The notes under the pieces: generated by a model
Told to the model about the DNA's origin: nothing
Database searches by the model: none
What the model saw: the letters and a program-made list of their open reading frames with translations, nothing else
In this document: positions 34,265-43,557 of the stretch, one piece after another
Position numbering within the stretch: the first letter of the stretch is position 1
How the letters are laid out: every line of letters starts with the position of its first letter
DNA from: Microcaldota archaeon
Lineage (GTDB): Archaea > Micrarchaeota > Micrarchaeia > Micrarchaeales > CABMGC01
Direction: 5' to 3'
DNA length: 59,566 nucleotides
Assembly (NCBI GenBank): GCA_021817125.1
Contig: JAKAWC010000001.1
Coordinates: 76,327-135,892 of the forward strand
Position numbers and translations under genes: made by a program

Positions 34265-34870
34265 CTACGGCACCGATACGCCGAACCTCTTCAGGTCCCT
34301 GACCAGTTTGTCATAGTCCCTGAACCAGATAGACGCAATCCCCTCTTTCTCTGCGCCGATGACGTTCTCGATCTGATTGTCGACGAAGACCGCCTCGCCA
34401 GGCCTGACTCCCTCCTCATGCAGAACATATCTGTATATGGCAGGCTCTGGCTTTCTTAGCTCAATGTCGTAAGATACGTATACATCTTTCGCCTTCACTC
34501 GCTTGAGGTAGCTCCTCCGCATCTCAGCGAACCTGGACTGGCTAACATTCGATAAGAGGACCACCTTGTAATCGTCAGAAAGCTTGTTCACGAGTCCTAT
34601 CACGTCATCTTTAGGCTCCGCGATCTCCCTCCAGCCCTGCACCCAGTGCATGTCTAGCTTATCCCTTCCAAAGTGCTTCGCGACCATCCGTTCGAGCTCG
34701 GGCACGCGAAGCTTGCCGTACTCCATGACGGAGATCAGCGGATTCACAAAATCCCAGAGCTCGCGTTCGTTCGCACCAGGCATGAAATTCGTCCGCAGAT
34801 AATGCACGTAAGCCGTCTCCGTAAAGTCAATCAGCACGCCTCCTATGTCGAAGATGAGGAGCTTTATCAC
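34265..34870 (-). CDS. HAD-superfamily hydrolase, YihX/epoxide-hydrolase-like
   Basis: HAD motif I is IFDIGGVLIDFT (nucleophile Asp, second position Gly as in the YihX/GGV subgroup), motif II is LLSNVSQ, motif III is RKPEPAIY and motif IV is VFVDNQIENVIGA. All catalytic residues are present. Subgroup members dephosphorylate sugar phosphates or similar. GTG 34870 is preferred to the longer frame from 34891 because TATA TTATATAGG on the minus strand (34896-34904) puts transcription near 34873. Confidence 0.88.
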   Translation of the reverse strand: MIKLLIFDIGGVLIDFTETAYVHYLRTNFMPGANERELWDFVNPLISVMEYGKLRVPELERMVAKHFGRDKLDMHWVQGWREIAEPKDDVIGLVNKLSDDYKVVLLSNVSQSRFAEMRRSYLKRVKAKDVYVSYDIELRKPEPAIYRYVLHEEGVRPGEAVFVDNQIENVIGAEKEGIASIWFRDYDKLVRDLKRFGVSVP

Positions 34871-35020
34871 GCAATCTATTAGCAGTAGCATAAGAGCCTA
34901 TATAAGATTTTCTTGCAGCGCATCCGCACGGCTGCCGCAGTGAGACCGAAGAATTATGCAATAAGGGTGGCGAGCGATGCGATAAATAACCTTAAATTTC
35001 CACCTGTAGTGTGAATAGAT

Positions 35021-35512
35021 ATGGCTAGATATAAACATTATAAATATCATCGGCGTCACAGATACTATCGCCACCACACGTATCTACCTAACCACCTTAG
35101 GCATCACCACCTTAGACGAAGCTATAGTGGGGCAAAAAACATAGTGATTATAACTCTAGTTCTTCTTATTATCGGAGTCACCTACCTCTTACTCTTCAAT
35201 CCACCAATACCCAACCAAATCTTACCTATTCTGTCACCAATCATCTATATCGTAGAGCTTCTGATCTTCATTTTGGGTTTATCGTATCTGAATGGATTTG
35301 GCTTAGGAGAATCAGATTTAGGGATAGTGGGATTCATAGCTCTGGGAATTGTATTAATACTGTTGGGAGGATTCTTCCTTTTAGGCGCCGGAGCGGTCTC
35401 AAGAGTATATCTAGGGTTTGAGGAATGGTTCAGTATCATTCTCGGCCTCCTAGGTCTCTTCTCATTATTCAGAGCAACGAGGAGATATGGCCAGTTCGTA
35501 TACGTAAGATAG
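35021..35512 (+). CDS. His/Tyr/Arg-rich AT-rich membrane protein
   Basis: The first 35 residues are extremely rich in His, Tyr and Arg (YKHYKYHRRHRYYRHHTYLP). Four membrane helices follow (for example NIVIITLVLLIIGVTYLLLF and DLGIVGFIALGIVLILLGGF). The gene is visibly AT-richer than its neighbours and uses A/T-ending codons, which suggests transfer from another genome or a different mutational history. The cytosolic histidine-rich end could bind metal or acidic lipids. No family is recognised. Confidence 0.7.
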   Translation: MARYKHYKYHRRHRYYRHHTYLPNHLRHHHLRRSYSGAKNIVIITLVLLIIGVTYLLLFNPPIPNQILPILSPIIYIVELLIFILGLSYLNGFGLGESDLGIVGFIALGIVLILLGGFFLLGAGAVSRVYLGFEEWFSIILGLLGLFSLFRATRRYGQFVYVR

Positions 35513-35590
35513 AGCCTGCCTCACCTCCATGTGCCGAGAAGCGACGCAAAACCCGCAGCGGTCTGACTGGATGCGTCATAGCGATTCAAG

Positions 35591-35866
35591 TCAAGTAGGT
35601 TGCGTTTCATCCGCAGGTTTGAGCCTGTGTCCATCAACCATGACGCTTATAAGTCCGTCCCTGATGGCAGCCTCGTCGTTTGCAGCCACCCGATACCGTT
35701 CTAACACCGGTCTTAGAAGCGCCATAAACTCATCAAGAGGCTTGTGCTGCTGCGATGGGAACGCCTCTTTCACTGCCTGTGACGCTGCGCGGCGAAGTGC
35801 CTCCTGTAAGACGTTCCTGTCCTCAACGCTCCAACGTGCGCAAATCGCCGCAAGCCTCTGATTCAT
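35591..35866 (-). CDS. Small helical protein, 91 aa
   Basis: Not recognised. A predicted all-helical soluble protein (LQEALRRAASQAVKEAF, EFMALLRPVLERYRVAA). ATG 35866 is preferred; it is preceded by GGTGATGG and by a TATA element CTTAATAAAGG on the minus strand (35898-35908). A longer frame to 35884 exists. Confidence 0.55.
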   Translation of the reverse strand: MNQRLAAICARWSVEDRNVLQEALRRAASQAVKEAFPSQQHKPLDEFMALLRPVLERYRVAANDEAAIRDGLISVMVDGHRLKPADETQPT

Positions 35867-35969
35867 GCCATCACCATGAATCACTACGCGCTGACTCCTT
35901 TATTAAGCTTGGTTGGGTCTTGACAACCTATAAAGACCTGCAATTCGGATAATACTGTTAGGTCATTAT

Positions 35970-36425
35970 ATGGGGGTCAGGATAAGGAAGATGCAGACGC
36001 GGGACCGCGAGGCGTTGGACCGCATGATGCACGAACTGTGGCTGATACACGCCATCAAGTGCAGATATATTAGCAAGAGCTACGTCGAGGCCGCGGACGC
36101 CTACCGGGAGATGCGTAAAAAGAATAAGGAGATACTGGTGGCTGAGGCTGAGGGCAAGGCTGTAGGTTATGCATACCTAACGGTGAAGAGGGCGGAGAGC
36201 TTCTTCAGGTTCAAGAGATATCTATACCTCGATGAGATATTCGTGGATACGGCGTATCGGAGGGGCGGCGTAGGGCTGCTGCTGCTCAGGGAGGTCAAGA
36301 GTATCGCAAGGAAGAAAGGACTGCCTATCTTAGCGCGAATATACCCTTTCAGCAAGGGGATGCTCGGTCTATCCGCAAAAGAGGGAGGAGAGATGCTCCA
36401 CAGCACCTTCATCTTCCCGAAATGA
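35970..36425 (+). CDS. GNAT-family acetyltransferase
   Basis: Length 151. The start VRIRKMQTRDREALDRMM is a GNAT first strand and helix; EAEGKAVGYAYLTV gives strands 2-3; LDEIFVDTAYRRGGVGLLLL is motif A with the acetyl-CoA pyrophosphate-binding RRGGVG (usual R/Q-x-x-G-x-G/A). The substrate is unknown; it could be a protein N-terminus or a small amine. Start ATG 35970. Confidence 0.9.
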   Translation: MGVRIRKMQTRDREALDRMMHELWLIHAIKCRYISKSYVEAADAYREMRKKNKEILVAEAEGKAVGYAYLTVKRAESFFRFKRYLYLDEIFVDTAYRRGGVGLLLLREVKSIARKKGLPILARIYPFSKGMLGLSAKEGGEMLHSTFIFPK

Positions 36426-36844
36426 ATAGCATGGGATGTGGGCTACTCTTACCAAGGAGGGATATGGTCGCGCTCCCGCGGATGAATAACGTATGGCGGA
36501 TGCACGTCCTTTATCTTTAGCAGCTCTGCACTACCAAAGTCAGCAAGACATGCTCTTCCACATCTGCGTTGCAGGGAGCAACGTATTTAAACCTTCTTAT
36601 GCATATCTATTGCTGGTGCGCATATGCACGCCTAAGCTTGTAGAGGACGGTTTCGAAGCTCTATTGCTGATGATGAAACGCGACACCTAGTGTCGCCCAC
36701 CTCTGCGGACTTACGTCTGTTAAACAAGCTTTTTGGACCCCAAAAGAGTCCATGCGTGCTATGTAAGGACGACATCCTGATGTCGTCGTTGTGATATTGC
36801 GCTTTCGCAATTGATTGAGGAGAAGCAAACTTGCAATTTACGCC
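36426..36844 (+). promoter_or_regulatory. 23S rRNA promoter and leader
   Basis: No gene-like frame is present in this 419-base stretch. GTATTTAAACC at 36581-36591 is a strong TATA box and the likely rRNA promoter, so the leader is about 230 nt. The leader contains several hairpins: GCGACACCTAGTGTCGC (about 36679-36695), CGACATCCTGATGTCG (about 36770-36785) and TTGCGCTTTCGCAA (about 36797-36810). The last part (36818-36840) pairs with sequence after the 23S gene. Confidence 0.6.
36818..36840 (+). repeat. 5' half of the pre-23S processing stem
   Basis: AGGAGAAGCAAACTTGCAA is complementary to TTGCAAGTTTGCTCTCCT at 39683-39702, with one unpaired A. Such stems bring both ends of precursor 23S together for excision in archaea. 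Confidence 0.75.
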
Positions 36845-39675
36845 ACCTAGAGGATGGCTTGGCTATAGTAGCGAAGAAGGTCGTGGCAAGCTGCGATAAG
36901 CCTGGGGTAGACGCAAGTCAGTCATTGAACCCAGGATCACCGAATTACGCACCATGAATAGTGGTGCATGCCAACGCGGGGAACCGAAATATCCTAGTAC
37001 CCGCAGGAGAAGAAATCGAAAGAGATTCCACCAGTAATGCGAATGAACGTGGAACAGAGCAAACTGAATCCTGCACGGCAACGTGCACGGAGATGTGGTG
37101 AGGCTTTTAATCCTGTTATGCGAGTCGAAGGCATTGGAAAGTGCCGCCAAAGAGAGTGACAGCCTCGTAGACTAAACATGATAGGGTGTGCTTCAAGAGA
37201 GTAGCCTAGCTTGAGTATGTTGGGCGAATATGGGGGCATTAAACTCCAACTCTAAATATTGACTATAGACCGATAGCGAACAAGTAGTGCGAACGAAAGC
37301 TGAAAAGTTCCTACACGGGTAGGATGTGAAAAGATCTGAAACTAGGTGGTTACGAGAAGATACGGCACGGAAGGAAGGAAGCCGGCGGAAGGGATAGTAG
37401 TAATGCTAAACCGACGCTGGTGGACCAGTGTTGTGTCCTTCTTCTCGAAGCAAGAGCCAGGGAGTGTATAGTGTGTGGCAAGTCTTATGACGCAGTGAAA
37501 GCGAGGTGGCGAAAGCAATGAGGCCACGGGCATGAAAATGCCTAAGTCACATTTATACGACCCGAAGCCATTGCGAACTACGCTCGGCCAGGGCGAAGCC
37601 GGATTGACGTCCGGTGGAGGCCCGCAACCTGTCATGGTATATCCTGTTGGGTGAGCTGAGGGTAGGGGCGATAGACCATTCGAGCATGGCAATAGCGGGT
37701 CCCCCCAGAAGTATCTTTAGGATAGCTCCAAGCGAGCTTGCACGCACGGTAGAGCGACCGATTATGGTGATCGGGATCGAAAGGTTCCACACCGCAGTCA
37801 AACTCCGAATGTGCGTGCTGCGTAGACCTTGGGAGTCGGCGGCGTTGGGTAAGCTAGCGTCGCGAGACGGCAAAGACCGTGACTGTGGTTAAGGTCCCCA
37901 AATCCTAATTAAGTGTGTTGAAGTAGGGCGTTGTCATAGACAGTCGGGAGGTAGGCTCAGAAGCAGCCATCCTTCAAAAAACGCGTAATAGCGTACCGAT
38001 TGAGATGATGCTCTGCGAAGATGGACGGGGCTAAATTAGGTACCGAGACCACGGAGACAGAAATGTCTGGTATGGGGGCGTGCTGTACGGCTAGAAGTTT
38101 GGACTTGAGTTCAAATGGACCGTTCAGCAGTGAAAATCCTGGTGTTAGTAACAGCATATATAAGTGAGAATCTTATACCCCGGAAGCACAAGGTTTTCCT
38201 CGCGATGATCGTCAGCGGGGAGTTAGCCGATCCTAAGAGCGAAGCCAATCACTCTCGCTCAAAAGGGAAGCAGGTCAATATTCCTGCGCTTGATACGTAG
38301 GTGTGGTAACACAAGGTGGATTTCTGACGCTTGAGGATAGGTCTGCAAACAGGTACAAACGGCCGTGGAGTCTCGTTATGAGGAGAAACGGCTAAATGAA
38401 CCGCAACGACTGAATTCTTGAGCCCGTGAAAAGGGAATCCGCAACGATCGTATCAATTCGTACCTAGATCCAGTACAGGTGCTGCTGGCTGAAAAGGCCA
38501 AGGGGTGGCGGAAGAACCAAGGTTAGGGAAATCGGCAAATTAGTGGCGTATGTTATCTAAAAGCCATGTCTGCGTTTAGTAAGCGCAGATAGCATTAACT
38601 AGGGGGTAGCGACTGTTTATCAAAAACACAACTCGCCGCAAAGCCGTAAGGCTTAGTACAGCGGGTGACGCCTGCTCACCGCTAGTATGTGAAACACCTT
38701 TTCAACGGTGCTAAACGCTAGCAAAGAGCGGGAGTAACTCTGACTCTCTTAAGGTAGCGTAATACCTCGTCGCTTAATCGGCGACTTGCATGAAGGGCGT
38801 AACGACTCCCCCACTGTCCCAATCTTGGATCCGGTGAACTCACTGCGTGGTGTACATGCCACGTTCTTCCTGTGGGAAATGAAGACTCCATGAAGCTTGA
38901 CTATAGTCTGTTGTTGTTGCGCTACAAGCGCTGCACAGCGTAAGTGGGAGCATCGAAGCAACGGTTTCGGCCGTTGTGGAGCGACAATGTAACACCACTC
39001 TTCGTTTGTTGCGTGGCTAACCTCGAAAGGGGGACAGCTGCAGATGGATAGTTAGACTGGGCGGTTGCTTTCGATAAGGAAACGAAAGTGGCCAACGCTC
39101 TGCTTAGAAGGGTTGGGAACCCTTCGTGAAGCTAAAAGGCATATGCAGGGCTGACTGTATCCCGAAAAGCGGGGGATGCAGATACGAAAGTAGGGCTTAA
39201 CGAACTCTGGAGGCTCTTTTAATGGGGCCCCAGACTATCAAACAAGTTACTCTGGAGGTAACCGGTTCGTGGCCGGTGATAGTTCGCATAGACCCGGCCG
39301 TTTGATACACCGATATGGGCTTAGGTCATCCTGGTGGTGCAGGAGCCACCAAGGGCTGGACTGCTCGTCCATTAAAGACCTACATGAGCTGAGTTCAGTA
39401 CGCCGCGAGGCAGTACGGTAGTATCTACAGGAAGTGTTAGTATCAGAGGATAAGCTGTTTTTAGTACGAGAGGAACGGAACAGCGGCGCCTCCGGTTTAC
39501 CGGTTGTCATTATGGCAGCGCCGGGTAGCTGCGCGCTAAGCGGATAAGCCCTGAAAGCATCTAAGGACGAAGCCGCATCCGAAACGAGATACTTAGGTTG
39601 GTCATAGTCCATGACCTTGATAGGGTGGGGGTGTAAACGGGGAGCTTCGGCGACTCGTGAGCCCACCACTACTAA
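36845..39675 (+). rRNA. 23S ribosomal RNA
   Basis: Universally conserved segments are readable in order: GACCGATAGCGAACAAGTA in domain I, the long central core, the peptidyl-transferase region (TCTTAAGGTAGCG near 38747 and TGAAGGGCGTAACGACTCCC near 38790), and the sarcin-ricin loop AGTACGAGAGGAAC near 39462. The length is about 2.83 kb, slightly short for an archaeon, with no intron or homing endonuclease. Exact ends are estimated from the flanking stem. No 16S, 5S or tRNA gene adjoins it, so rRNA genes are unlinked in this genome. Confidence 0.97.
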
Positions 39676-39680
39676 CTACT

Positions 39681-39715
39681 AATTTGCAAGTTTGCTCTCC
39701 TTTCTTTTTATTTCA
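39681..39715 (+). repeat. 3' half of the pre-23S stem and T-rich terminator
   Basis: AATTTGCAAGTTTGCTCTCCT pairs with the leader sequence at 36818-36840. It runs directly into a pyrimidine-rich tract (TTTCTTTTTATTTC), a probable terminator of the rRNA transcript. Confidence 0.7.
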
Positions 39716-39831
39716 AGAAGGTCAGCGTCAGCCATGCACCCCATGCGGCAAATGTTAGACGACTGTGCTACCCCAAACGAAAGCCATAAACATGAGAAGC
39801 CATATAATGATAATTGTGAAATGGTGATAAG

Positions 39832-40482
39832 ATGTCTGGAACTGAAGGAATGGTTGGAACAGGTGCAGTTGTGATGAAGGTAGCGCCGGCAGAGGGTCTG
39901 AGATCAAGTGCAACTATGGCGCACGAGAATACCATAGTGCTCAATCTTACCGACTATAAGGGCGATGGTGCCAGTATGGCGCGCGCAAAGGAAGTGCGGG
40001 AGGTACTCAACCCCGGTTTTAATGCCATCGAACACAGGTTCTCCGGTCGCGAAGGGGAAGCAATCTTGGCCAAGGCAGCCGACGTATCCAAGGTGCTTGG
40101 GACAAGGATTAGCGCTGAAGACATGTCAGACGTGTTGCTTGCGGTATCCAAACTGCCTGAGGGAAGGTTAAGCGGAAGATACAACATGGCGCGAGACATA
40201 GCGCCTGCAGTGCTCGACGCGGTGCGTGACTTCGCGTCGACAGTGTCCTGGTCTGGCGGTCCAGAGCAGGTTGTACCAGAAGCCGTGATAAGGCAGAAGA
40301 TGCATTATGCTGCCCCGGGATGTGCGTCCATCATAGACAACATCCCTACCAACCAGTTGCAGTGGACGCCGCCAGAGACGATTAAGGCCATGGTGGCAGG
40401 CGCGGCACTCGCCATGTACGGAGCTTCGCAGAAAGCTACAACCGCAGACGCTTCGGCTGGCCTAAAAGCAGCGGTTAGGTGA
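39832..40482 (+). CDS. Hypothetical protein, 216 aa
   Basis: Not recognised. An Ala/Gly/Met-rich soluble protein, likely helical, with no membrane segment; there are hydrophobic helices near the C-terminus (TIKAMVAGAALAMYG). ATG 39832 is preceded by GGTGATAAG and by a TATA-like CCATATAATG (39798-39807). It lies 130 bases after the 23S terminator and converges on the minus-strand cluster. Confidence 0.65.
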   Translation: MSGTEGMVGTGAVVMKVAPAEGLRSSATMAHENTIVLNLTDYKGDGASMARAKEVREVLNPGFNAIEHRFSGREGEAILAKAADVSKVLGTRISAEDMSDVLLAVSKLPEGRLSGRYNMARDIAPAVLDAVRDFASTVSWSGGPEQVVPEAVIRQKMHYAAPGCASIIDNIPTNQLQWTPPETIKAMVAGAALAMYGASQKATTADASAGLKAAVR

Positions 40483-40508
40483 TTTTATCTCTTTTTAGGG
40501 GGTTAGCT

Positions 40509-41081
40509 TTAGTTTCGCTGCAGGTCCCTTATCACGTCGGAGAACGGGGTCGCATCAAAGTAGAACTGCTCATCAAGCCTGATTGCTCCTGGGAGCTTCG
40601 GCCTTCCCCCTATCAAGTAGTCCTCCAACGTGCGCTTTTGCCTGTCCATTATCTCCTGCCTTGACTCCTCTTCCATTCCTATCATGATCATGCCGTCTCC
40701 TGCTCCAACTCCCATGTTGTGCACGCGCTTCATCCCTCTATACGTCTTCGCATCAACGAGCGGGCCGGAGCCCCACTGCCCTATCTTGTCGAATATCCAG
40801 ACGTCCGCCATTATGTCAGCGCCATCCTTCCAGAGAATGATAATATGGTACCTGCCGCTGCGCAGCTCTTCATTTGACTGATAGAGGTCGCACAGATGGT
40901 CACCCACACTTCCCTTCTTTGTCCTGTCCAGCACCCCCTCAAGGCCCTTGGCAGGATATACTATCGCATGTTTGCCCTGCACCAACAGGTGCATTGGCAT
41001 ATAGAACCCGCGCTGCTGCTCGGTCTGTGCTTGCGTTGGCTGGGCAATAAGAGGGGCACTCGAGCTTGGTGCTGCCTGCAC
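40509..41081 (-). CDS. Hypothetical protein, 190 aa
   Basis: Not recognised. A Gln/Ser/Ala-rich N-terminus (about 25 residues) is followed by a globular alpha/beta domain (MHLLVQGKHAIVYPAKGLEG, YHIIILWKDGADIMADVWIF, GAGDGMIMIGMEEES). It begins three bases after the winged-helix-like gene's stop, so the two are co-transcribed from the promoter near 41390. Confidence 0.65.
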   Translation of the reverse strand: MQAAPSSSAPLIAQPTQAQTEQQRGFYMPMHLLVQGKHAIVYPAKGLEGVLDRTKKGSVGDHLCDLYQSNEELRSGRYHIIILWKDGADIMADVWIFDKIGQWGSGPLVDAKTYRGMKRVHNMGVGAGDGMIMIGMEEESRQEIMDRQKRTLEDYLIGGRPKLPGAIRLDEQFYFDATPFSDVIRDLQRN

Positions 41082-41084
41082 TTT

Positions 41085-41357
41085 CTACGCCCTTCTCGCT
41101 GCAGACGCAGCTGCTCCCAGCGCCTTCTCTCCTTTCGGAGTGCGCATGGCAGAGCACCAATCTCCCCTGAGTATGACATTAACGAGCCCTCGTCTCTCGA
41201 GAGTCCTCAAATAGTCTATGACACCTTCGCTTCCCTGCACGCGAAAGTAGTGTGTCCTACCGCTTGGCGGCAGCGCTGCCAGCGCCCTTATCTGGTGTTC
41301 TGTAAGCTCTCCTTCCGGCTCCGGATTCCTCCTTCGCAGTCTGTCAATTAGCTCCAT
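41085..41357 (-). CDS. Small winged-helix-like DNA-binding protein, 90 aa
   Basis: The order of elements resembles a winged helix: LTEHQIRALAALPPSGRTHY, then GSEGVIDYLRTLERRGLVNV, which has the helix-turn-recognition helix rhythm, then a two-strand wing (VILRGDWCSAMRTPKGEKAL) ending in a PKG-like turn as in MarR or PadR families. ATG 41357 is preferred; a TTG lies three codons earlier. A palindrome at its own promoter suggests autoregulation. It is first in an operon with the 190-aa protein. Confidence 0.6.
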   Translation of the reverse strand: MELIDRLRRRNPEPEGELTEHQIRALAALPPSGRTHYFRVQGSEGVIDYLRTLERRGLVNVILRGDWCSAMRTPKGEKALGAAASAARRA

Positions 41358-41367
41358 ATAAACCAAT

Positions 41368-41397
41368 CTAACGTTAGTTACACGCCCTATTTAATTG
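41368..41397 (-). promoter_or_regulatory. Promoter with palindromic operator candidate
   Basis: On the minus strand a TATA element ATTAAATAGG (41388-41397) is followed 10 bases later by the perfect palindrome CTAACGTTAG (41368-41377), which covers the expected transcription start and lies 10 bases before the ATG of the winged-helix-like gene. A repressor bound there would block initiation. Confidence 0.5.
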
Positions 41398-41516
41398 TTT
41401 GTTACCGCTTCGGTCTGCTCGCATCGTCTCCCGTGGCTGTACAAACTCTTCAGATATATCATTTGTTTTCCCCTATTTAAAGCTGATTTGGTATTTGTTT
41501 ATCACAGGGAAGACGC

Positions 41517-41870
41517 TCACTTCCGCATTCTTCTTCCAAGGGTCTCGGTGTGGCCGTTGCCGTCGTGATGCCCATCTCTCCGTTCCGAGAAGAGTACATC
41601 TCCCTCGTCAGTCACCCTGTGCCTGAACCCAGGGTGCTTGGCATCAAGCTCCTCCGCCCGTGTTGCCCTCTCCAGGTTAGACCATTTCCTGAACTGGAAC
41701 ACGGCTTTGGTCCTGGTGACCACGTATCTAATATCCGAGAATCCGGTCTCGTTCCTCCTCGCCCTGAGCGCCGCTTCTACGAGCGCCTGCTCGCTCATCG
41801 TTAGTACAGTTTTATCAAGAACGAGGCGCAGGTCCGGGCGTTCTTGCAGAGCTTTAGCTGGGAAATACAT
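41517..41870 (-). CDS. Hypothetical protein, 117 aa, possibly winged-helix-like
   Basis: Not recognised. The middle (MSEQALVEAALRARRNETGF, then VFQFRKWSNLERATRAEELD) is helical with a repeat of charged residues, and the end KHPGFRHRVTDEGDVLFSER resembles a wing. The C-terminal 20 residues are basic and His-rich. ATG 41870 lies about 30 bases from a minus-strand TATA element (ATATATAC, 41900-41907). The stretch from 41398 to 41516 holds no further gene. Confidence 0.55.
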   Translation of the reverse strand: MYFPAKALQERPDLRLVLDKTVLTMSEQALVEAALRARRNETGFSDIRYVVTRTKAVFQFRKWSNLERATRAEELDAKHPGFRHRVTDEGDVLFSERRDGHHDGNGHTETLGRRMRK

Positions 41871-41924
41871 GTTAACCCAGGATTCATTAAGGCTCCCGAA
41901 CGTATATATTGCTTTGTGTCGCTG

Positions 41925-43472
41925 TCAGGCAGAGCTCTTCAAATCGGTGCCGCGCCTTGCAGACTTAGCCCGCTCAATCCTGGCGAGCTCAGCTCCCTTG
42001 GCCGTGAGCCTGTAGTGCGTCACCTTCTCCTTGCTTTGCGCATCGAGCACAACGACCTCCTCAATCAGGTTGTGTGAGAGCATAAGCTGTGCGTATGCCA
42101 TCAGCGAATGACCTCCACTCAGGTCGGCAAGCTCGCCTGCGGGAAGTGCAGCCTCGAGGCCATATATACCGAACGCCACCAGAGCTGGCCTTACCTTCTC
42201 TACGATATCTGGCTCATCCGCTGGCTCGAGCGCGTCGAACAGGCTGTGCATATCGGTGGCTATCGCATCCATCTGCTCCTCCCTGCCGTAGACGTTGGAG
42301 GTAAGCGTAGCCACGGAATCGCGCGCCTTCGCCTCCTCACCAACCATAAACGGTTCAAAGTACTCCCTGGCAAGCTCTCTGGCATCCTCGCCCTCAGGAG
42401 TGCCAGCTCTGGCTCTACGCTGCGCCTCCTCCCAAGCTTCGTTCTTTCTCCGTGCGCGATCGTTCTCCCTACCTGACCGTATCCGAGTGTATTCATCCAC
42501 GATGGCTCTCGATATGTTTGCGTCCACAAGGCCGTCGCTCATTGCGACCCTCAGGACGACGACAGTCTGCCCTTGACTCCCACCGGGCAGGATTCTAATC
42601 ACCCTGCCCTCCTCTGGCTTCTTCAGCATGGTGTCTATGGACGCATGCATGGCATCTGTGCCTGTCTTGGCTATGCCCTTCATGGCATTCTGGCCGCTCC
42701 TGAACAATCCTCGTATGGCCGCCTCTACGTCCCCCTCGTGCTTCAGGTACTCGAGAAGTGCGACCTGCCTGCCGAGCCTTATTATATCTGCGCCCTTGTA
42801 CTCCGGTGCTATCAGGCTAAGCACCTTGAAGTGGAATTCGCCAGTCTGTATCTCAGCGAATGTGGCGTGCAGCATCCTGGCAAGCTCCCTGTCGGTGTCC
42901 TTGTACCAGAACAGCTCCCTAGCAAAGCCGTGGGTGTCGCCATAGCTGCCCATCGTGGCGTCCCGCCTGAATGCTATGGCGGTGAGCCTCGCAAGCGCAT
43001 GCGTTGCTATAATGCTCTCAGGTAGACCTTCTCTCTCCTTGCCCTTCTTTATCGCCTCAGGCATGCCACTCTCCCCAAGCATCTTGTGCAGGTAATACGT
43101 GGCCGTGGCCATTGCGATGTTGACGCGAAGCTTCTCAGGGTCCTGCTTGAGCAGTTCCCTATTAACTTCGATCGAGTTGTTGTCAAGATTTATATTGACC
43201 TCGTCTGTGACCGAGATGCTGCCACTAGGTTGCATCAGCTGGATGAGCACAGGCTCCTCCCATTTGCCAAGCGGCTGCTGGTGCTCTTGGGTGCTCAGTA
43301 TCCGATCGAGGAAACTCCTCACTTTCGAGACCATCTTCTGGTAAGTCTCCATCTCCCTCTCAAACGTGCGTTCATCTGTCTGCTTGCCCTCTATCACAGA
43401 CCGCCTGCCCTCCTTGAATGGGGCGCCGCCTTCTCCACCGTGTGCGCTATGCCTGCTGACATTCGATTCCAT
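41925..43472 (-). CDS. Large hypothetical protein, 515 aa, with C-terminal winged-helix-like region
   Basis: Not recognised. The N-terminal 40 residues are charged and disordered; residues 40-390 are mostly helical with a possible alpha/beta section (GRVIRILPGGSQGQTVVVLR). Residues about 430-505 (MAYAQLMLSHNLIEEVVVLD, then KVTHYRLTAKGAELARIERA) have the helix-wing-helix order of MarR/PadR-type winged helices. There are no catalytic signatures or membrane segments. ATG 43472 lies about 26 bases from a minus-strand TATA (CTTTAATAATC, 43493-43503). It is the largest unknown gene in the window. Confidence 0.68.
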   Translation of the reverse strand: MESNVSRHSAHGGEGGAPFKEGRRSVIEGKQTDERTFEREMETYQKMVSKVRSFLDRILSTQEHQQPLGKWEEPVLIQLMQPSGSISVTDEVNINLDNNSIEVNRELLKQDPEKLRVNIAMATATYYLHKMLGESGMPEAIKKGKEREGLPESIIATHALARLTAIAFRRDATMGSYGDTHGFARELFWYKDTDRELARMLHATFAEIQTGEFHFKVLSLIAPEYKGADIIRLGRQVALLEYLKHEGDVEAAIRGLFRSGQNAMKGIAKTGTDAMHASIDTMLKKPEEGRVIRILPGGSQGQTVVVLRVAMSDGLVDANISRAIVDEYTRIRSGRENDRARRKNEAWEEAQRRARAGTPEGEDARELAREYFEPFMVGEEAKARDSVATLTSNVYGREEQMDAIATDMHSLFDALEPADEPDIVEKVRPALVAFGIYGLEAALPAGELADLSGGHSLMAYAQLMLSHNLIEEVVVLDAQSKEKVTHYRLTAKGAELARIERAKSARRGTDLKSSA

Positions 43473-43557
43473 CAGAGATGATGTGCCGACGGTGATTATT
43501 AAAGATTCCTGCGGATTCGTCTATTTACGATGTTTTGCCGAAATGCAGGATAAAGAA

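Noticed and set aside
36863-39669. Several open frames of 60-140 codons on both strands
   Set aside because: They lie entirely within the 23S rRNA, whose conserved segments explain the sequence.
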